A stretch of 64,000 bases of DNA from Typha latifolia (taxonomy: Eukaryota; Streptophyta; Magnoliopsida; Poales; Typhaceae): assembly GCA_019914945.1 (NCBI GenBank), contig CM034110.1, positions 8,511,808 to 8,575,807 of the forward strand, in the 5' to 3' direction. Made by a program: the position numbers and the translations under genes. Position 1 is the first letter of the stretch, and each line of letters begins with the position of its first letter. Of this stretch, positions 58,060 to 64,000 are shown in pieces. Under the pieces are notes generated by a model. That model saw only the letters and a program-made list of their open reading frames with translations, did no database searches and was not told the DNA's origin.

Positions 58060-61000
58060 TGTTGTTAGTGGTGGAACGAACTCTTCTTCTTCTTCTTCTT
58101 CTTCTCCCACGAGCGATTTTTTGGGCGACGAGACCGCGGGAGATGTCAACCTTGGTTTTGATCGGATTGCAAAAACTTACCTCGTTTTCTCACATTTCTA
58201 AATCAAACCTCGTCCGACTACGAAGGTGAGCCTTTTTTTAGCAAATTACCTGAAGAGTGAGGGCCTAATCCGTAAATATCTATAACAAGAGAGATGTTGT
58301 CAAGTAAAGATGAAATTTAGGAGAGTAAACCGCGTATCCCAGGAAAGAGTGATGAGGAAAAATAATAAAAATTAAATAAAGAGTAATATATTAAAAGTAA
58401 TTTGATCTTTCTTTCCTATAATTTTTATTAACACTCAACTAACTAAATCTAATTATTTTCAAATAGAAGGATATAAACTAAAAAATATTTTATTAGAATA
58501 CCAAAAGTAATTTCTAAATTACCTTCCAGTGGGTAGTTTATGGTGACTATATATATAAGTAGAGATATTTGATTTAGTGAGGTGGCTAAGGTGGGAAATG
58601 ATTTAAAAATAGTTTGATTAGTGTAAATCATGTTAAAAAGTAGAGTTACAAAAATTATAAACCAGAGGAGTTAATTGATAGTTAGTCAGAGTAACAATAG
58701 TATGGTATCTATAAATTATAGTCGTTACAAAATCCTCAAAAAAAATTTAAAAAAATAATGATTAAAATATAGAGTGTTATTTAAAAATTTCTCTAATAAA
58801 TAGAGATTGGTTCACCTGTGGAGCCTCCTCTATTTGTCTAATTACACTTTTATCAAATTGAGAAGAAGAAAAAGAATTTAGTGGCCAATAGGAGTGCTTA
58901 TAAGATTGGACTCGCCTCATGAGCACCTTGTAATAAGTGATGTATATAAAGCTAAATCTTGTGAGCTAAATTTTGGTTAGTTTTAAAAATATTGGTGAAG
59001 ATGGATGGCTCAATTTCTAATTATATTTTCTTATGACTGGTTCAAGATTTTACAGATCAAAGCATAAGCCTAGCCGTTTAAATAGTTTCAAAAATCTGAA
59101 TACTTAACCAATTACTGCTCTTAAAATAAAAAATGAGTTTTAAAAGGCGAGCATTTTGGCTGGCTATAGGCAACACCAGCGATTATAAGAAATATGAAAA
59201 TTTGAGCAACAGATAAAACCAAGAAATAACGAATTATATTTGAGCAACATATAAAATCAAGATAGAACAGGCTCAACAACCAAGAAAAAAAGGGAAACAA
59301 CGCAGAGGGGGATGGTTGGGGGGGGGGGGGGGGGTGACGGATCTGCCGATTCTCACAAATAGAGAATGTATAGATGAAAATTCAAAAAATTAGCAATGTC
59401 ATGGCAAATCCTAGCAATCTAGGTGAACATGAAAGTGCTTTGAGGCAGAATATGAAGTGAGGTGGCGAGATCCACAGTAGCCAGCAAGGCAATTCAAGCC
59501 AGGACAACGATAGCTTGTTTAGATGGGTCAAGACTATAGCAAGCAAGATCCACAGCAATCAATGTAGACGATGACAGTGTAGAAGGTCGAGGAGGGGGCC
59601 GAGGCGAGATCCATGGCACTCGGCGCAGACAATAGAGACTTGAACTGACAAGAAAGGGACAATGACAAATGGATAGTAGCGGCGAAGTAGATACAATGCA
59701 AACCACGATTGAGGAGAAAGAGGAGTGAGAAGAGAATAAGCAATCAACTAAAAGAGGGGAAAAAATAAACAACCAACTAAAAAAAGGGAGAGAAAGACGG
59801 CCACAGTAGACGAAGAAAACCATTTTAGCAGGGGAAAATACATTGCTAGGTTTGATGGAAGAGATCTTAGTATGATCACGAAGCAAAACCTCAATCCTAA
59901 GAAAAGCATTGTATTGAATGTTAAGCATGTAACCTTGCCTTCCACTTGGCCATCATTAGCGGAAAGTCCACAGTAAAAAGCTTACTCATAAATCTTCAAC
60001 AAAGCTAGTTATGACAAAAACATATACGTAATAGAATCGACAAAAGTCAATGGAGAAGAAAAATAAAAGAAAATGAGAAGAATTGAAAGAAGAATAATCT
60101 TGGTCACCGAGCAAAATTGTAGCTATACTTGTACAAAAGAGCTCTTCATAAGTTAATTAAAAAAGAAAAGGTTAAAAAACACAACAGTCCCACTACAGTC
60201 TGGAGTTCTGTCTTAGGAGGGAATTTAATTCCAAATCCACTCCAGTTTCTCTCCACCAACTTTTTAGTACTGTTCACCTTCCCACCCTTATCCCCAAAAG
60301 AGAAAGAGAAAAGAGGCAGTCAGTCAAATGTGTCAGCGGTAAGTGCACCACCCGCACTGCCCCCATTCCCCTCTGTGCCCGTGTTCAATGCCCCCTCTCC
60401 CTTTTGAGTGCTTTCAGAGGAGGCTTTTATCGTCAAATCTCTGCCTAGATCTGCTACAAAAGACCTTTCACTTGAATATTTCATATCCTCCTCTTGGGTC
60501 GCTTTCCTTGTCTACAACCCATCACTTACCAGCTCTATCATCTCCCAAGCAGCAATAAAATCCACTACTTCTCAGTCCATGCTATTGGGTTTGTGTTGTT
60601 TTAATTTTCCTTAGGTTATCTTCTATAGACACTATATATATATATATGCAACCTGAAGCTTTTGGAAAATTTTGGGCACTCTTTGCCTTGGATAGAAACA
60701 ATATGAATCTCGCCAATATCATGTATTCATGTCATATCTCTCTATTCTTGCAAACTTTAAGGTATGCATCTCTACATGTAGGATTTGTTTCTCCTTCTTA
60801 ACTTGTGTGCAGCTTTGTTTTCCTGATATAGAGGATTAGGGTTTGTTTCCATGCTGGGTTATCAAGTGCCAAATGACCCATATGCCTCATTTGGAAGGTA
60901 GTAGTAAAGTTTAGGTTTTGGTCCTTCCATCTCTCTCTCTGCCCAGTTTATTCTTTGACATGAACGTAGCTTACTTTGCCTTCTAGTTTCCTTGGTTCCA

Positions 61001-61954
61001 TTTTCCTGTACTTTAGGCAGGTTAATTCCCAGTAGACTTTTGTTCTCATGTTTGGGAACATAAATATGGACTATCTTGTGATCCGGTTACTTTTACCTAG
61101 AAAAAGGGAAAGCTGACCTATAACCTAAGGTTATAATCTTCTAAGATTAAGAACATGATCTATTAGTTGATATATTTTTGCAGGAAATATTAGCATCTAG
61201 AAAGAGTTTTGTCTGAGAAATACATAGTTTTGGTTTTCTAAAAGAGGTGACCCATTTTTGTTGGCTTTTTTGAGAAACTACTACTTGATTCTTTTGTGTC
61301 GCATAATTTGCTAGTTTGGGGCTTATGATCTCATCGCTAAATTATATGTCACAAAAATACATGATTGAAATTGAAATTTATGCTGAATGAATTCATTTCT
61401 CTTCTCTTTATTCTGTCTGAAAGTTTTTATCTCCATGCTTTGGTAGAGTTCTTGTAAAAGTTCTTCTAGATTTTTTTTCATCATTATTTGAAAGTTGTAT
61501 TGATCGTGCATTATTTCTTTGTACTAGAGATGAAGACGGTCCTTGTTATCCTTTTCTTGTCTTTATTGAATGATTTGACGCGAGAGGGATCTTTAACCGT
61601 CTTTTGCTTCAATTAGATAGGATTAATATGGAGTTGGAAACTCTATGATTACTTCCTATGCCGTCCTTTCTGTAGTACTGTGATAATTCTTATCTTAATG
61701 TTACTTCCTATATTGCTTCCTATGCTGCCCTTCGAAGTCTAATTATTACCACTCAATTAAATATAAGAAGGGAAGTTGCACCTGAAGCTTTGTTTATATG
61801 GAAATTACTAGATTTTAGCCTGGAATTATTTAGACATGTAGATCATAATTTTTCCTGCTAAGTAAAAACCTATCCCTACTTTGCCTTTCTCTTATCTTGA
61901 ATTAGAAATATGTCTTTGAATCTGCTAACATAATGAGTAAGATTTGAGAGATGG
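58060..61954. other. Gene-free region; pri-miR319 upstream sequence at the right
   Basis: Left: promoter of the coiled-coil gene. 58200-59150 is AT-rich. 59150-59950 is purine-rich and GC-richer, with a 17-G homopolymer at 59318-59334, perhaps a decayed retroelement. 60100-61950 has no conserved coding frame and likely holds the MIR319 promoter and 5' part of its transcript; a (TA)n run at 60631-60648 could serve as TATA. Confidence 0.5.
59318..59334. repeat. 17-G homopolymer
   Basis: Seventeen uninterrupted G residues. Long G runs are unstable and can form quadruplexes between strands; the exact length may also be an assembly uncertainty. Confidence 0.9.
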
Positions 61955-62165
61955 GTTTAAGAGAGCTTCCTTCAGTCCACTCACGGATGTTTTATAGGGT
62001 TTGAATTAGCTGCCGACTCATTCATTCAAACACTCGGTAGAAATAAGATCAATAGTAGTCTTCTCCTACTCCTGCTTGAGTTGCCGAGTGAATGAGTGAA
62101 TGATGCGGGAGGTTATTCTCTCCCTCTCCTTCTATGCTTGGACTGAAGGGAGCTCCCTCCTCTTT
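61955..62165 (+). ncRNA. MIR319: MIR319 precursor hairpin
   Basis: Mature miR319 is present exactly at 62138-62158 (TTGGACTGAAGGGAGCTCCC plus T). The 5' arm GAGAGCTTCCTTCAGTCCAC at 61961-61980 pairs with it as the star strand. The roughly 150-base loop region contains a second duplex (TGCCGACTCATTCATTC near 62011 against GAGTGAATGAGTGAATGA near 62086), the hallmark of MIR319/159 precursors, which are cut from the loop toward the base. miR319 guides cleavage of CIN-type TCP mRNAs and so shapes leaf growth and senescence. The precursor should be a Pol II transcript; its ends are not visible. Confidence 0.95.
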
Positions 62166-64000
62166 TTTTTAAGATTTTCTATCTTTTATATCTGCCTTTC
62201 ATTTATCTTTCTATCCTTCACTGTGTAGTTATTTATCTCATCTCGATCCTATCCTTATGAGATCATAAGTGTTTATACTTATTTTAGCCAGTGCTTACGT
62301 TTATAAATTTATACAAAATAGTGGGAAAACTATCCAAGATAATATTACACTGAGAGAGCTCCAGTTTTAATTCTTCCGTACACGCCTTTAGCTCAAAATA
62401 CACATGAGGTAAGTTTCGACATACTAAATCTCCCCTCCCCCGTTCTGGTAGTAATTTTGAATATGTTCTGTTATCTATATGAAAACATAAGAACTGTGCA
62501 TGAACAGTTACCCTATATATTCTTCTGCTAATTCTTCTGCTAATAGGGCCTATGTTTTTTTTTTTACTTCTTCAGATCTTGTAGCATTAAAAGGAATACT
62601 GAAAGTTTCCTCACTGTGTAAGTTGCTACTTACATGGTTCAGCATAAATCTGGAAATATGTGTATGAGATGAGAGAGTACTCCTTCTCAGGAAAAAAAAA
62701 GATGAGAGAGTACTCTAGCAGTCACCACTCACCAGAGCACCACAAGTCTCTTTTCTTGAGATCATGCAGGTCTTGAGGACAATTATAAGGTCTAAGTTTA
62801 CACTTTCTGATAGCCTGATGTAAGGAAAAGCCTTGGAAAGGACAGTGTTTCCTGTTCATCAACAGTGAAAGTACAGAACCTTTCAAAATTAATCATTTTC
62901 TTTTTATATTTTGCTCAGCCCTTCCTTTGTCCTCTTCCAATCTGACCTGCAAGTAGTTGAAATCAAATAGACTCCACCACCACTATGGTTGCCTCCCCCC
63001 ATATGTCTCACTACCTTAATTAACTTAGGAAGGTGTGCTCATGAGGGTTATTTTATTTGATTCTTTTTTTTATTTCCCCCTCTCAGGGATAGATCAGCAT
63101 ACATATTTATGCATCGTGAGGTGGAAGTACAGTTCACCTCATTTTCTTAATGATGCATCTTCGGCAAGTTGTCTATTTTAGTAGTATATTCTTGGAATGG
63201 GCTCCTATTCAAAGAAGCTTTGCTTAGATTAATGGATTCTGCTTGAGATCTAGGGTGGTTCAGGTTAGGTCTGAGACTTACTAAAAATAGGCAGCTTGCC
63301 TATGTAAAAAGCCCACTTGGAGGTAGGGTGACAAGTTGAAGGGTTGCCATTTATGGAAATTGTCTTTAGGGTTATCTTAACTCATGTGTACTTAGTGGTC
63401 CTCAAATGCTTCTACAATAAACTAATGGAATATTATTAGACTATTCTCTCATTGCAGTACTTACAAGAGGTTTTCACTGCCCATTTGACACATGCAATGA
63501 TGCAAGAGCTTAACTTATCCTTTCTTCTCAAGTGCTTTATTAGTTTCTTTCACTTTTTTTCTTCTTTAATCTTCTACCTCAAAAGAGACTTTTGCTGCTT
63601 TTTTTTTCTTCTTCTTTTTGTGTGGAAATGGAGTTAGATTATTTGAAGTGTGGAAATGGAGTTAGATTATGTTATGTATATAATGGTAATCATATGTAGC
63701 TGAAGAAATTTATGGTGCACAATTATTCTTTTCTCATGCCCTCTACCATTTATTTGTAGTGGAGAGATGGAATATGGTAATGTTGTCATGAAGTAGAGGT
63801 TGCTGGAAGAATATAAGTGTATAAATATTATTGGATTTGCCATGGATTAACCTTTGCTGATTGTATATACTGCATATTCTTCTATTATTTCATGTTACTC
63901 TATTTCCTTCTCACCTCTAGATCTCTCTATTCAATTTATTCCAAGATTACGAAAACAAGGTACAATGGAAAAAAAAAAACTTTACTACACAATTAACAAG
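62166..64000. other. Downstream part of the MIR319 locus and intergenic sequence
   Basis: No coding frame of note. The start probably belongs to the pri-miR319 transcript, whose 3' end cannot be located. A 20-base direct duplication, GTGTGGAAATGGAGTTAGATTA-like, lies at about 63617-63670. Confidence 0.4.

Overview
The window is nuclear DNA from a flowering plant. Every gene but two is split by GT-AG introns, the proteins are plant-specific types (thylakoid kinase STN8, NPH3/BTB, B3, AP2/ERF-CRF, LRR-RLK), and AT-rich spacers carry MITE-like inverted repeats and SINE remnants. Moderate exon GC, long introns and a very GC-rich single-exon CRF gene would suit a non-grass monocot, but this is an inference and I cannot name the species.

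Layout: STN8 (+, 2586-5084) converges on an h-type thioredoxin (-, 5844-7200). Then come a single-exon CRF/PTI6-type ERF (-, 10398-11144), a receptor-like pseudokinase (-, 14150-16806), a basic Ser/Pro-rich BPP-like protein (-, 23252-25518, possibly to 26540), proteasome ATPase RPT3 (-, 28812-34474), an NPH3/BTB protein (-, 35716-38604), a B3 protein (-, 39808-42153), a KH-domain STAR protein (-, 44428-48759), complex I subunit NDUFA1 (+, 52425-52701), an uncharacterised coiled-coil protein (-, 56002-58059), and a MIR319 hairpin (+, about 61955-62165) inside a gene-free 6 kb. I rebuilt each coding gene exon by exon; splice phases close in all of them except the possible extra 5' exon of the BPP-like gene.

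The genes do not form one pathway. What binds them is position: from memory, most have their closest Arabidopsis relatives in two small duplicated blocks (around At3g08610-At3g08710 and At5g58280-At5g58300), so the window looks like an old gene neighbourhood that Arabidopsis has split between two chromosomes.

The most interesting signals are a perfect 35-bp inverted repeat in the two introns flanking STN8 exon 3 (an in-frame exon holding the HRD and DFG motifs), the unlisted MIR319 gene, a retroposon-like insertion with a 12-bp target duplication, Au-type SINE remnants in an RPT3 intron, a non-AG acceptor problem in the BPP-like gene, and a receptor kinase that has lost both the HRD and DFG aspartates.
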